Source of the DNA: Marisa cornuarietis
Lineage: Eukaryota > Mollusca > Gastropoda > Architaenioglossa > Ampullariidae
Assembly (NCBI GenBank): GCA_004794655.1
Contig: SMMW01000001.1
Location: forward strand, 4,151,001-4,215,000
Length of the DNA: 64,000 bases
Reading direction: 5' to 3'
The position numbers and the translations under genes are program-made. The notes beneath the pieces were generated by a model. The model was given only the letters and a program-made list of their open reading frames with translations. It searched no databases and was not told where the DNA came from. Shown piece by piece: positions 50,401-62,800 of this stretch; the stretch's first letter is position 1; every line of letters starts with the position of its first letter.

Positions 50401-52550
50401 CTGTGTATTAACGTTAAGGGTAAGGTCTGTACTAAGTCAGTAAGCAAAAGGAGAAATAGTGGCACTGGAGGGGGGGGAGGAAGCAGCGACGAACATTTTC
50501 GACGATTAAACCAGAATCAAGATAGTAAGAAGGGTGTCTGATAAAAACAAGGCGAAAATAACACATATCCAGCATTTCAATTAAAAAGGGGGTTTCTAGC
50601 ACCAGCTACCCGAGGTACTTAGGCCTAACTGACAAACTGCATCCGGTGTGAATTCTCAAGGAGCAAGTAATTTCTCTTGAACCCTGCATCATCACTGTCA
50701 GACCACGAAAAGGAAACCTATCTTAGCCAAATCAAGAAAGACAAATATAACCCGGACAAACTCGATATGCCAACAAAATTAAGAAGTCCATCGCTATTAT
50801 GATTTTTTAGAATTGCATATTTAAAGCTCTACCATCGTACACAGTGTTTTTCAAGTGACTGGTGACACTCAGCTTTCTTCTTGTCGTCCCCAGGCGTCGG
50901 CACCTGGAGTTTCTTTAACCCGTAAACAACTTGTGCAACAGCGGGACGTTGGGAGTGGATTCAAGTCCATTTCTGCTCCCTCGGACATACTCGCGGTCTT
51001 CTTGGGAAATGTTTGGTGAAGCTCACTGTTGTTGTTTTTGTTGTTCTTGTTGTTGTTTAGTAGTGGAGCAGTGTTAACCGTTTTGCGGTGGACCTGTTTG
51101 ACAAGAAATGTGTCGAGCGAAGCTGCAATAATTTTAGGAGATTTGCCAATTAGTTAGCGCAAATTTGATTAATAGCTTGCAATCTGTGACCGGTCTGAAG
51201 TCTGGAGAAAGTCATAGCTTACGAGAAGGATGCACATAGACTTGCCCTTGAGAAACAGGGGTGCATGCAGAGTAGTGTGTGAGGGGTTCTGTACAAAGTA
51301 GTTTCAACGTAAATGACTCTCGAAGGAGTCATACAGTTTCGTAACAGCTTGCTTCTAATTAAAACACAGAAATTGTGGTCAGACAAGTTTTTCCACAACG
51401 ATTTCTATAATATCAAAGCATGAAGTTTCTATATGGCAACTACTTGTCACACCTGTATTCTTCAGTATTTGCTCATTTCTTCGTAACGGGGCTCAGGCTC
51501 GAATTTTCACTAAACGATCGCGATACATGACACCAGCGTTTTGACTACCATCATTGATGAGACTGACAATCACCTGCTTCACCTGACTGACGGTTCAGTG
51601 ACGTCACTCAACAACACAACATGGCGGCCAACTTGAGTTGCCTCCGACCTTTGTTATAAACGTGATCGTTTTGCAACGGAAATGTTGATGTATAATGACA
51701 GAGAATGCCTGTATCTATCATTTAATTCATAAATACCGTTTCACTTTATTTCCATTTAAGACAGTGTAAGGTAGCTCACTCTCGTCTTGCGGCTTGAGTT
51801 AGGCCCACTTTACACCGTTTGATTAAGTCAGATGCTCTGATCAAAACTTGGGCTTAATTTACTTCGAGAAAAGGCACGGAAGATCCTCTTTGAAGACACA
51901 AATTCATTTCCTTACGACCTTCCACCACTGCGGAAGGCTGAAAATGAGACCGCCTTGTCCCACTAACAAATGCGGACTCAATGTGCCTACGTGCATGAAG
52001 TCGCAAGAGCACACTTCAGTACGCATTACATACATCTTAAAAATTCATTCTCCATCATTCAAATCAAAACGAATAACAGTCTCTCTCTCTCTCTATCGCG
52101 CGCGCGCTCTCTTTCTGTCTTTCTCTCTCTCTCTTTCTCACCCACACATATATACACGCATGCCAATGTGTGACTGTTCTTTTCTCTCGGCCTACAGGCC
52201 TTAAACAGGGGGAAATAACCAGCCCTCTTCTGTTCTCGCTGCTAATAATTGAAGCTCCTAGCAACATTGTGGCGAACGGAAAGCATAGTTGGTGTCCAGT
52301 TATTCCCAGATTGTGATTGTCATTCTATTGCTACCTGATAACAGCTCTTGTCTGAGACTCACAGAGGAGTCAATATCAGCTTGACCTTCTAGAAAAAAAA
52401 ATGCAAACGCCTTAGACTTCTCTGTCAACTTCGAAAAATCAAATAATGTTGATTTTCGTAATGGAGGATACCTGTCAAGCAATAAGCAATGCTTTTTTTT
52501 CAAGGTCATAAGGTCGAAGTTGTAAATTCCTGTATGCATTATATATATAT
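47498..52550. other. Linker and 3'-side blocks before gene 5
   Basis: Contains an internal duplication (47640-47990 against 48720-49000, both with 'ttttaactaaaaatt.agcaca'), linker DNA matching 33700-34720 and 62150-63570, and the 'catggcggcc' block at 51172-51630. It also holds a dispersed repeat at 51945-52060 and CT runs at 52080-52140. No frame is conserved between copies, and I see no gene. Confidence 0.5.
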
Positions 52551-52554
52551 ATAT

Positions 52555-53520
52555 ACTTGGGTCTTTACGTATCCACAAGGCTGTCTTTTAGAAGAGCTCT
52601 TAAAGATATTGCAACAAAACCCGTAGAGGAGTTATCAAAGTATATAAAGCAATGTGGAAACTTGGAGACATTACTCCATCGATCTATTAGAAGATGTTTG
52701 ACAGCAAAATTAGACCCATGTTGTTGCACACTTCTGACGTCTGGGGTATGTATGGCTACCACGAAATTGAACTGGTACTGTGGTTCTCACTAAAACGGTT
52801 ACTAAATGTAAGACCCCGCATTCCCAACGACAAGATATATGGTGAGACTGGACGTTTCACCTATATATATATATATGTACATGCAAGGGCAGGCTGCATT
52901 ATATACTGGCTGCGCATCACTAGAATGGATAGCCACAGATTTCCTCATGAAGTATACAAAATCCTGCTTCTGCTGCTGCTGTTTCTTCACAACATTGGTA
53001 AGTCCTGTTGGGTATCTAAAGTACATGATGATCTCCACAGCAACGGGTTTGGCTTGTTTGGGAATATCAGGGAATGGAAGACGATAAATGTTTTGTCTGA
53101 GTCTATAAAGAAAGATTAGCTGATTGTTTTTCACAGAACCGGCATGATCACATAGCTACCAGTGACAGATTTACTGTGTACAGAATTATATATTTTGCCT
53201 AAACCTTTTTTTGACCTTATTATAAATAAACACTTACAAGACATTCTAGTTTGATTCAGGATCGGTGCTTATGAAACTCAGCTTCATAAATATAGTCTAA
53301 TCCCATATGCCCGTATGCAACTCCCCTCTCGATGATGAATTACACTTTTTATTTGAATGCTTTTCACTGAATGATCTGAGACTAAAATTTTTACCTGAAA
53401 AAATATCGAAACATTTACCGTAATGTACTTAAAAATCTTCGGACTAGTAACCATTGTTTACAAAATGTTGCCAGATTAATATACTACGTGCTAAAACGAC
53501 GAATGGAATAGCAGTTGATG
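52555..53520 (+). mobile_element. Non-LTR retrotransposon C-terminal fragment
   Basis: Frames read VSTRLSFRRALKDIATKP, FDSKIRPMLLHTSDVWGMYG, LLNVRPRIPNDKIYGETGRF, IYWLRITRMDSHRF, IGKSCWVSKVHDDL and, near 53330-53400, DELHFLFECFSLNDLRLKF. This is the post-RT and zinc-ribbon tail of a non-LTR family also present at 19560-20010 on the other strand. Stops and shifts separate the pieces. Confidence 0.7.
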
Positions 53521-53829
53521 AAACATAATTACTTAGGTTCGCATAAGAGTTGATGTTTTTATTATTATGTATGTGTGTTTAAGAGTTGATGCAATATCAT
53601 TATGTATTATAGACTACACTTTTCACTTTATAAACTTTTTTTTTACTGTGTTTAGCCTGATAGATAACCTGCGACATTGCTTACACTATAATACTTTTCA
53701 CAATGGAATGGCGTGGCTACATTGATGTCGGAAGCTCATGAATCCGATTGTATGGGTCAATGTCTAACAATAAAGACGTAAACCAGAGACAGAGGAGAAA
53801 ACTGCCGAAAGTCAGCACTATGAAAAAGG

Positions 53830-54155
53830 TGTCACAATCAGGTATGTCAAAGCTGAGATACGAACCCACGAAGCCCGATTCACACCGTCGTGATGACACG
53901 CGTTTTAGCCATTGTTCCACCAGCGGCCCCATAGTTTATAAAAACTTTTTCAAAATGTCAAAAAGTACAAAAGGGAGAAAATCGATGTTTTACGCAGAGC
54001 CAGCAAGTAAGGCCATAATCATTGCATTGCAGCCTGTCTACAGACAGTCGTGACATTTAGACAAAGAACAGCGTGCCAGAGAAGAAAACTGAACCAAGGA
54101 CAGTCAATACACTATATTGTGACAAGCGCTAACCGATGTACTACCAGACCGCCGT
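53830..54155 (-). mobile_element. tRNA-derived SINE remnants downstream of gene 5
   Basis: 53840-53935 on the minus strand reads 'ggccgctggtggaacaatggctaaaacgcgtgtcatcac' then '..gggttcgtatctc', fitting tRNA A and B boxes. 54070-54155 is a second head like those at 8535 and 37381. Both sit in the shared 3' flank of the receptor genes. Confidence 0.5.
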
Positions 54156-54449
54156 AGAATACGAGGAATACATCCTGCCACGAGCTTATTGCCATAGAAG
54201 CAACTATTTTTCGACTCGGAAATAATATGGACAATAGATGTCCAGCTGTCAATCCGTATAGAAACAGGAGAATATATTTCGAATGCAATATAAATTGATA
54301 CCACCACCTAGTTTGATAAAGCTGTTGATCGTTCAGTAATTAGGACGGTTAGCCCCATGTTGTCTGAAAACTTTGCTAATATCGCTAATATTGCTAGTAT
54401 CCCTTTCATCACATGTTTATCGTCGAAAAGGACTGTCGGGAGAGGTTAC

Positions 54450-56757
54450 TTAGATTTTTTTAAAGGAGGAAAACCGTAACATTTCCCTGAGAGTTTCTCT
54501 AAATTTCGAGCCCATTTTGTAAAAGACATAAAAGTTGAGAGAGAAATTCATCATTCTCAACACGGCAATAAAGTTCCACAAGATCGCGGTCAGATTAGCA
54601 TAGCGTCCGTCATAATTCAGTTCCCTCACAAAATACATGACCATCTGAACCGTGACCGCCGGTGTTATACAGACCACAAAAAGAATGGAAGTGGCGATAA
54701 GCATTTTAGTCAGCTGCACCTCTTTACTGGAAGTTCTTGCTTTCGTCGTGTCGTTGTTGGCGGTGCTGCTGGTGGTCTGGTCTCGCCAGGTGACGGCGTG
54801 GCGGAGCTTGACTGCGGTGATGGTGGAGGTTGTGATGGTGACGACAATCGCGACGAGTGGAATAAACATGGAGTAGATGAAGATGTCAAAAATGTCGATA
54901 ATTTCTTTGTTATTTAGGTAATAGCTGTGGGAGGCATAGAAAGGAAAATATCTTATGCTGATATTATCGTATAGTCACGTTTTATAATAAAAACTTAGCT
55001 TGTGTGTGTAATACTATAAATTTTTTTAAACTACTAAAATTCTTTCATAGATGCATGTTAATAGAAAAGAGTACTGTCATAACTTACGTTTTCACGTATA
55101 TGAAGTAAAAGGTTTGTATATTTGTGTTATTCAGAGCGTGGATTGGTTGGGATCATCAAGAAAAGCTATAAGTTTGGATACAGAACTTTACCAATTTTTT
55201 TCCGGCTTAGGGATTGTCATCGTCTTCTACTCCTTCTCAGATATTATATAGAAAAACTGAACATTGATTCAGATGAGTTTTTATTGAATAGCTTATATTC
55301 CTGTTTGCTTGTGAATTATCAACTTGTGCAGATTTTATTCATACCTGTATGACAGCAACTGTAAAAAATAACTGAAAAAATTACCAAATGAAATTTTATT
55401 TTGTACTTACTCTGTGACGTAGACCACACTCTTGGTGGTGTTTGTGACTGGGTCGTAGACTGTGACCGCCTTGTGCTTGGGACCGGCGAAGGCGCACATT
55501 GCTCCGACGAGGACGACAGTGACGACTGTGATGATGACGGCCGTGGTGGAGGTCTTGATGTACCTTTGTGCTTTGAAGGGACTGACCACACAGAAGCACC
55601 GCTCACACGCGATCGTTGTCGACACAAACATGGACGCAAACTGGAATCCAACAGGACCTAAGGGAGTGGAAGTACACATCGTTTGATTACATTGGTCATT
55701 TAAGTAAAAGAGTTTTAGTCTTTGTAATACTCACTGTGTTCAGCACCACGCTATTCTATATTAAATATAATCTTTATTAGATGAGAAATTTATTGCGGAG
55801 GCAAGATTTTGTGAAGGAATTTAGTGGTTACTAAGATGTGGAATATAAGTAGAAACCGGCATGCACGCCTTTCTGCTGGTGGAAAGTCGGCGACCGCCCA
55901 AAAAGCGCTCGTTTTCAGTTCAAAGTATTTTAGAAACTATTAGGACCAGAAATATCAACAGAATATAATGATTATTTTGAAAAACAATTTTAGGTGTATT
56001 TTGTAAATTATTATTTGAAATGGAGTACTTGAAATATGGTGTCCTTATGCAAAATGACCAAGCGCTAAACTTTTTTTTTATTTTGATATATTTTTTCCAG
56101 TATGTCTTTTGCAAAAAAGTTTATCAGTCACTTGAGTAGATAAACAATGTTGGTAACTTCTCATACAAAGTACTTGTGGACTTCTAAGATTTAAAGATGC
56201 TACAAATGAGAGCTTCAAACATGGTCTAAAATAAGGTAGTAATTCTGTGACGCAAATCACGAACTCAAATAGCAATATCTCTAAAACTAATAACGATAGA
56301 GACTCAGTTTTTGTGTTGTTTGTCCTCTATTTTCTGGTCCTTTTATGTGAACATAAAAAAATCTTCATTCAACAAAAAATTAATTTTGTGTGCAGGTACC
56401 TAATTTAAGATGCGTAATGTAAGAAATGTAATGGGTCCTAAGAAACGTGAACTCAGTTAATTACATAACAGTCTTACCTATAAAGTACTGAATAAAAAAG
56501 TTTAACTCCACTCCCGCCAGGTCTCTTAAAGCCCACTCCAAACCAAGAAAAAAGGTGACGGTAACAGTCGCCAGGTCCGTCAGTGCCAAAGCAAAGACAC
56601 AGAAGTTGATTCTCTCTCGCAGACCCAGTTTATAGAAAACGGCGGCACACAGAATGTTGCCTGGAGCACCCAATATAAACAGCAGCGGTTCCAGCGCAGC
56701 TGTTACGATGGCTACTACCCAAAACGCTACCTGTACATCATAAATAATAAGACATCT

Positions 56758-56825
<68 letters not shown>

Positions 56826-57409
56826 TCCATTTGTAATGCGCAGGTACCCATTCAGAAGAATGCTCATTGCGCAGCAAAAACAAAATAAATGAAAAAATAA
56901 GAAAAAATAAAGTAAATAAATAGATAGATAAAACACCGGGAAAGTAATCTTTACCCAAGTAATCTCGTATAGCATGGACTGGCAGGTTTTATCTATTTAC
57001 TTTTAATTCTTTATTTCACTGACATTTACACATATCGATTTTGAAAGAAATATGATTAAGTTTTGCATATGAACAGGACTGAGATTTTTAATTGTATTAG
57101 AAATTTAATTCCCCTCATTATTATAGTGAGTTAAAGTAGAAAAGGGAAATAACTTTCTGACAGCTACGTTGCTTACCTCATTGCTGATGATGTTATCAAC
57201 TCCTTTCACTATCATTTTGTCAGTGTCTCCCTTAACTTGAGACTCATTCGCGGTCTTAATGTCGACGATGATGTGGTCTTGTATGAAAAATAACGACGTG
57301 GCTGTCGTCACATTGCAACATTTTGCCCAGGTAGTGAGATCCATTCTGACACTGGTCTGTTGACATACCATCTGATTCTAGATTCTTTACATCAAAGAAA
57401 ACAGTAAAT
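54450..57409 (-). CDS. Class-A GPCR, chemosensory-receptor-like (array gene 5)
   Basis: Exons: 57409-57177 (N-terminus), 56730-56478 (TM1-TM2, 253 nt), 55657-55411 (TM3-TM4, 247 nt) and 54924-54450 (TM5-TM7, 475 nt). GT-AG sites and phases are as in the array. Motifs: GAPGN, LALTD, ACERCFCVV, CITPAV, and NFYVFY in TM7. In the N-terminal exon a 2-bp deletion relative to gene 1 lies between the GMSTD codons and MDLTTW, so the upstream frame no longer reads through. An open protein of about 380 residues needs the Met at 57344 (or 57371). Intron 1 holds a (GAT)n run of about 68 bases close to the TM1 acceptor. It is either functional with a shortened N-terminus or a very young pseudogene. Confidence 0.77.
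56757..56824. repeat. (GAT)n microsatellite in intron 1 of gene 5
   Basis: Lies 27 bp from the TM1 exon boundary, in the region where the branch point would be. Poly-Ser and poly-His frames across it are artefacts. Confidence 0.85.
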
Positions 57410-58309
57410 TCTACAGAAATGGAAGTAATGACCGTGGCGGGAGAGGGCTGGACAATAGAGAGAGTTTTTACTACTTCCTCGACCTCTAGGTGGTGAAACT
57501 CTACCTTATCAAAAGAGCATGAGTACAAGGCTATGTTTTTTGGAGGAAATCGACGTCTCTTAAACTTCTGTAAGCACATACATCTGTCCGTTTTTGCCAA
57601 GAGAAATCGAACGTTTATCGCGCAAAATTTAAGTAATTACACTTCGTTCACGTGACTCAATGTTCTCGGGCGGTGTGAACGCTGTAGAAATGGTCAAAAT
57701 GGAAACAAAGTGTTCAGCTTTACAGTCAACTAAGCAGGTATGTTCTATTGCCATGAATTGAAACATCTTTGGGCAAAAATTTTTTTTGATGCGAGTTCCT
57801 GCTTACCGTGTTTCTCTTACGAATGCTGACAGAGTTATCTCACATCGGAGCTTCTTCAGAATGTTGCCTACGTATGTTCTTCTACTCAATTCTTGACGGT
57901 AATGTTTCGCCCAGTTATTTTCCCACACCTTATCTACAGTTCAATGCAAAATTGAGCATACCCCTTTGTTGAATGGTATTTTTATAACTATTATTATATA
58001 CAAGTGGGTGGGTTTTTTTATATCACAGCCATCATTTCCCAGCTGATAAAAAAAGTGAATAAAACAAAAGGCCATCTTGAGATGGTCTCAATTACTTGAA
58101 ACACAGTGCGTTTGTGTAACTTGATCGGTCCAGAAAATTCTCGTTATAAAAAGTCAAAATAAATGTTTTACTGTGAGCATTTTATTTTTTAATAACCGGC
58201 TCCATCTCCTTGCGTGCGTGCGCGTACATGTCTTCTTTAACGTATTCCCGAATTTCTCATGACAATAGAAAACTATTTAAATTACTTTAACATTTATTAT
58301 ACTATATTC

Positions 58310-58344
<35 letters not shown>

Positions 58345-58935
58345 TGTGCGTGGATGGGTGGGTGTGCACAATTTTATGCGTATTTGCGTGAGAAGAGGAT
58401 AAAGAAAGGCGAGTGATAGCGACCTTTATTTGCAAATGCATTTCATGAAAGAAAATGTATTTATAGCCGTGACCTTAGCGAAAGAAAATTTTACTGGTGA
58501 AATAAATGATTGCACAAGGCATAAGTTAAATCCAATAATTTCAAGCGGTTTGCAAAACAAAAGTTCAGGAAACTTTACCTGGTCTTCTAAAAACCCACTT
58601 GAGTGCCTTCACCCCGCGTAGTGTGGAGCTGTACTTGTATGTAGCCGTCTGTTTGCTTTGCAATTTCATAGTCCAGTACAGTAATACCTAGGCACTCGAA
58701 CCGCTCTGCGCCCAAAGATTTCGGTACTCGAATAATATTTTTGAGAGAATTTTGATTCAACCACTAGCTCGGCACTCGACCATCGTGCTAAAAGCTGCAT
58801 GAGATACCACCCTAACTCATGACGCTTGAGGCGGGTGGGGAGACAAAGAGGAAAGTGTCACTTTGTGCATCGATTTCTAGCAGTAAAGAGCTGCCCGGAT
58901 AATGTCTTCACCTATCTCTCTCTCTCTATATATAT
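57410..58935. other. 5'-flanking block of receptor gene 5
   Basis: Diverged copy of the 5' block (57640-58680) followed by a block shared with gene 4 (58660-58935 against 42610-42880). (GT)n lies at 58314-58342. No exon is assignable. Confidence 0.5.
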
Positions 58936-58939
58936 ATCA

Positions 58940-59890
58940 TGACTTCTTGTCCACACCAGAGAGTGCTGAGATTTTATGCCAGTCCTCTAGAGGTGGGTGT
59001 TAAGGCTACAGTGTCCAATTCTCAGTCAGAATATCAGCGTTTGCTTATGTTGTCGAAGTTACTGGAGGACGTCTGTATGTTGAGTACTTTTTCCAGTTTT
59101 GTTTTCCAGTCCAGTCAGCGTGCTTGATTCCTTGTATGACAGACTTGATGTTGGCTACTCTTTGCTGATGCTTTCTTTTGCCAGTTTGTCTGTCCACTCA
59201 TATCCAGCAATCCACGAGTGTGCTGGTATCCACTGCAGAACAATCTTGGCTTTTTAAGTCAGCTTGGTGATGTTCGGCAGAGATGGTTTGGTCGGTTTAG
59301 CTAGAGGTGAGGGCTTTTAAGGCTGAGAGTAAGCATGGAAGTCTTTTGATCTTTTCAGCATGGGAGTGGATATTTGGCTGTCTCCTGGTCTCAGTTCGAT
59401 CTATGGCAGCTGCTGGCTCCATTGATACAATGGAACTTCTTTTCGTGATCCCCAGGATTGTTCTCATACCAAATTCTGGATTCAGTCTAGCTATCAGGTA
59501 TTTATTTTGACTACTGTTCCTCAAATATCGGCTGCATATTCCCAAACCGGACGAACTGCTCATGTGAAGACAGTTTTCAATATTCACGCATTTGCTCCCC
59601 AGTATATTCCAGAGAGCTTTCTTGGGATGGTCAGCTTTTTAATTTCTTCATTCCCCATGGTTTTAATCACTGGCTTCTATGAAAGAAGTGCTGGTATCAC
59701 TGCCTAGGCAGAGCTGTTTTTTTATTGCCAAGCTGGAATGTTAGTCCGTTTTTTAAAAGTAGAAATCTTTACCTCATTCAGTTTGAGTATACAATTTTTC
59801 ACGGCTTCCTGTACTCTGTAGGCCGAAGTGGCTGGATGTTCTGATGCACTCCGAATAGCTGTCATCGTCATGACATGACATGGGACATGA
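58940..59890 (-). mobile_element. Jockey-type retrotransposon fragment (RT end plus RNase H)
   Basis: Minus-strand pieces, with stops, read ATSAYRVQEAVKNCILKLNE, KLTIPRKLSGIYWGANA, AVRPVWEYAADI, HAEKIKRLP and LQWIPAHSWIAGYEWTDKLAKE. These are the RT thumb/connection and RNase H of Jockey-like elements. Its 3' end (58950-59190) is shared with 42880-43131, so it was present before units 4 and 5 separated. Confidence 0.65.
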
Positions 59891-62800
59891 CATGGGACAT
59901 GACAGTTATGACTATTCTTATGCTGTTATTATAAAATGAAAAAATTGTGTTGGAGACCTGCCTCCGGTATACATACCTCTCATTTTTACACTTTTACTGA
60001 GGTATCCACCCGCTTTCTGTTGCTGATCAAGTGTCATTTGTTAGCTAGGTAGCGATTGGATGTAGCTAGGTAGCAGAATGGTTGGAGGTAAGTGTGTAAG
60101 CATGCTTGACCAATCATGAGAGAGGATGGTCCTCACGGATGGGGATTTAACATGGAAACCGGCAAGGAATCGTGATCTTTCGCACTGGATGCTCGAGGGG
60201 TAAGGGTGTAACAGATATCTGTTCAAGGGTGTTCAGATTCTCCGCTGCAAGTTTTGTCTCGGGACCGTGACTGCTCCAGTACAGCTGCCTCAAAGTACGT
60301 AAAGACCCAGTGTCACAGAGTGCTCAACGCTTCATCACATCATTCGCTGTTTGGTCGCAGACAGCAGAGGTTTAGACTGGTAGATAAACGTTGGTCCCTC
60401 GGTCGGCGTTGTTAAGCTTCAAACAGCGGTTCTAGCTTAAAAGGGAAGAGAGAGACACATGGTGACGCAGCGCCCGTGTCGAGTGTCTTGGTACTCGTGT
60501 GAAGGGCAGCAACGACAGACGAGGTCACAGCAACGGATTCATGGACATCAAGAACATCGAAGGGCCCTCCACGTGAAAGAGACAGTTTTGTGTAGAAATA
60601 AGTGGTGAGTGTTTGTATCAGATGAGTGTAGTCATTGTGTGTAGTAGTTAAGGTAGTGACTCACGTTACCTGGAGTAGTCGTAGGGATTGTATCGGGTAC
60701 GTGTTATCTTTCTCTGTCTTATGTATGGGTGCTATGACGGCCTTTTTCTAAGGCGCCGGAAGTCTCTTATATCCACGATTTATTAGAGATGTCGAGTAGT
60801 GTTTTATAGAAAGGGATCCAGGTGTTTAGCGTACCGTTAGTGACTCTGTCGGGTCCTGCATGGTGGCTCCTTATATTTAAGTTGTCTAACTAAAGCTTAT
60901 ATATAGTTGCTAATGATAACCACCGGCGCTGACTACATGCAGGTACTCGAAGAATAAAGACTCGATGTCTTTGTATGAAAATCGGTTAAATTATTTGTCG
61001 CATAGACGAGCTGGTTGTTGTGACTATTACATAGCAGTAGTAAGAGTTAAATAGGCATCTCTGTCTTTATAAAGATATTAGTTAATAGAAAGGCACTTCA
61101 TTTTGTCTAGTTTGTTGAAAACAAGCATAAAGCACTTCATAAAGAAGAAAAAATCACATTAAAAGAACAGTTCAGTACCCTAAAATCTAGTATTTTATAT
61201 GATAATGTAAATAGGGAAGTTCGCATCAGCAATTACTGGCTGGTCTATTTTGTCTAATATAACAGGACTACTTATCTGCTCAATTAATTTTGAAAGGTGT
61301 TCTCATCCTTTACATAATATTTCAAAAATTACTAAACACCGCATCTATCATTCAAGTCATGTGCTCAATTTCTTCTTGTACGTTTAATAACATAATGTGG
61401 GTAGTTCAATTATTTCAGCTGCTGAATAAAATACTTTTGTGAAAATATGAAGTCATTGTATGTATTTGCCCGTGTGTGCGTGAGTGTGTCTTAATTTAAC
61501 TTTGACAAGTGTACATTAGACAGCACCGTGACGAAGAACCATATAAGTGACTCAAGTATCGGTGATACTATGTTCGATGATAAAAACTTATGGATGTATT
61601 CCATTTATCATTCAGTCAACGGTCTAACTCTAGTCTTTATAAATTAGTGAATAGTTTTAATTAACGTGAAATATGCAGCTAAATCTGAAACTTGAGATAT
61701 TCCTTTACTGACAATTAAAACTCAACTTTACAAAATTACGTGAGTTTCACTTCAAAGGGAATCAGTTCAGTTATCACAGATAATATGTTGTCACTAAAAA
61801 GTAACAATGTTTAATATAAACTGTAAATTATTTGCAGTAAAGAAAATATTTTATGTCTCCATTTTTCTAAATAATACTCCTTATATTTAGCGAAAGCTTT
61901 ATCAATGTTTATGTTGAATGTGCATTAAAGATTTGCGATGTTACATTTACAAAACTATCTGTGTATATCTGTACACTGAAATTTATTATAATCTGGTAAT
62001 TGAGAACAGTTATACAAGCATAATTTCGATGAATGAAAACATTATTTTTTCAGAGGCATGATTTGTTTTAGGCATGTTCAACTTCTGCAACACAAATTTG
62101 ACATTGACATTCCTGATTTTAGTTTTCTGAACATGCGATACAGGATTCCTTTATAGATATTTTATAATGTGGATGTGGTACTCATGCCCATTTAGGAGCT
62201 TAGTAAGTCAACACTTTATGTGCAGTCATATCAGAATTTGTATCATTGTCTACATCCGCATCGATTAACATCCACACATGATTTTGTTCAGACATTTGCA
62301 AAAAAATATTTTAGAACATAAATGATTACCTGTTTGGTAAAAAATAAGTAAAAAAGCGTTTTCAGAACACTCTTTTATTTAAAATGCACTAAAAAGTGTG
62401 AGGGGCTATTAAACTTCTGCTCATCACAAATTTCGTTCGTTGAGAAGGCGAGACATTCTACTTATACACGATTTCTAATTCTTGACACTGAGGTGAACAT
62501 TACACGAAAAGCACGGGAAGCACAAAAACGGTGAAAGAAATTATTTGCACAATACTTTTGCGCCCGGTTATTTTATAAGCTAACCACTACTTAGTGTGAA
62601 ACACACGGTGAGTTTAATTGACAGCAAACGTACACACCGACGGTTATGCATGTCAGGCTTATTTTACGTCTTTAGTTCTATGAGGTTTTTTGTTTTTGCT
62701 TTTTGTTTGTTTGTTTGTTTTTTTTAATGCAATCATCAATGGAAAAGAACTATTGCATGTTTCCATTCTGCTGTCGATTTTCTTTTTCTCGTTTCACTTT

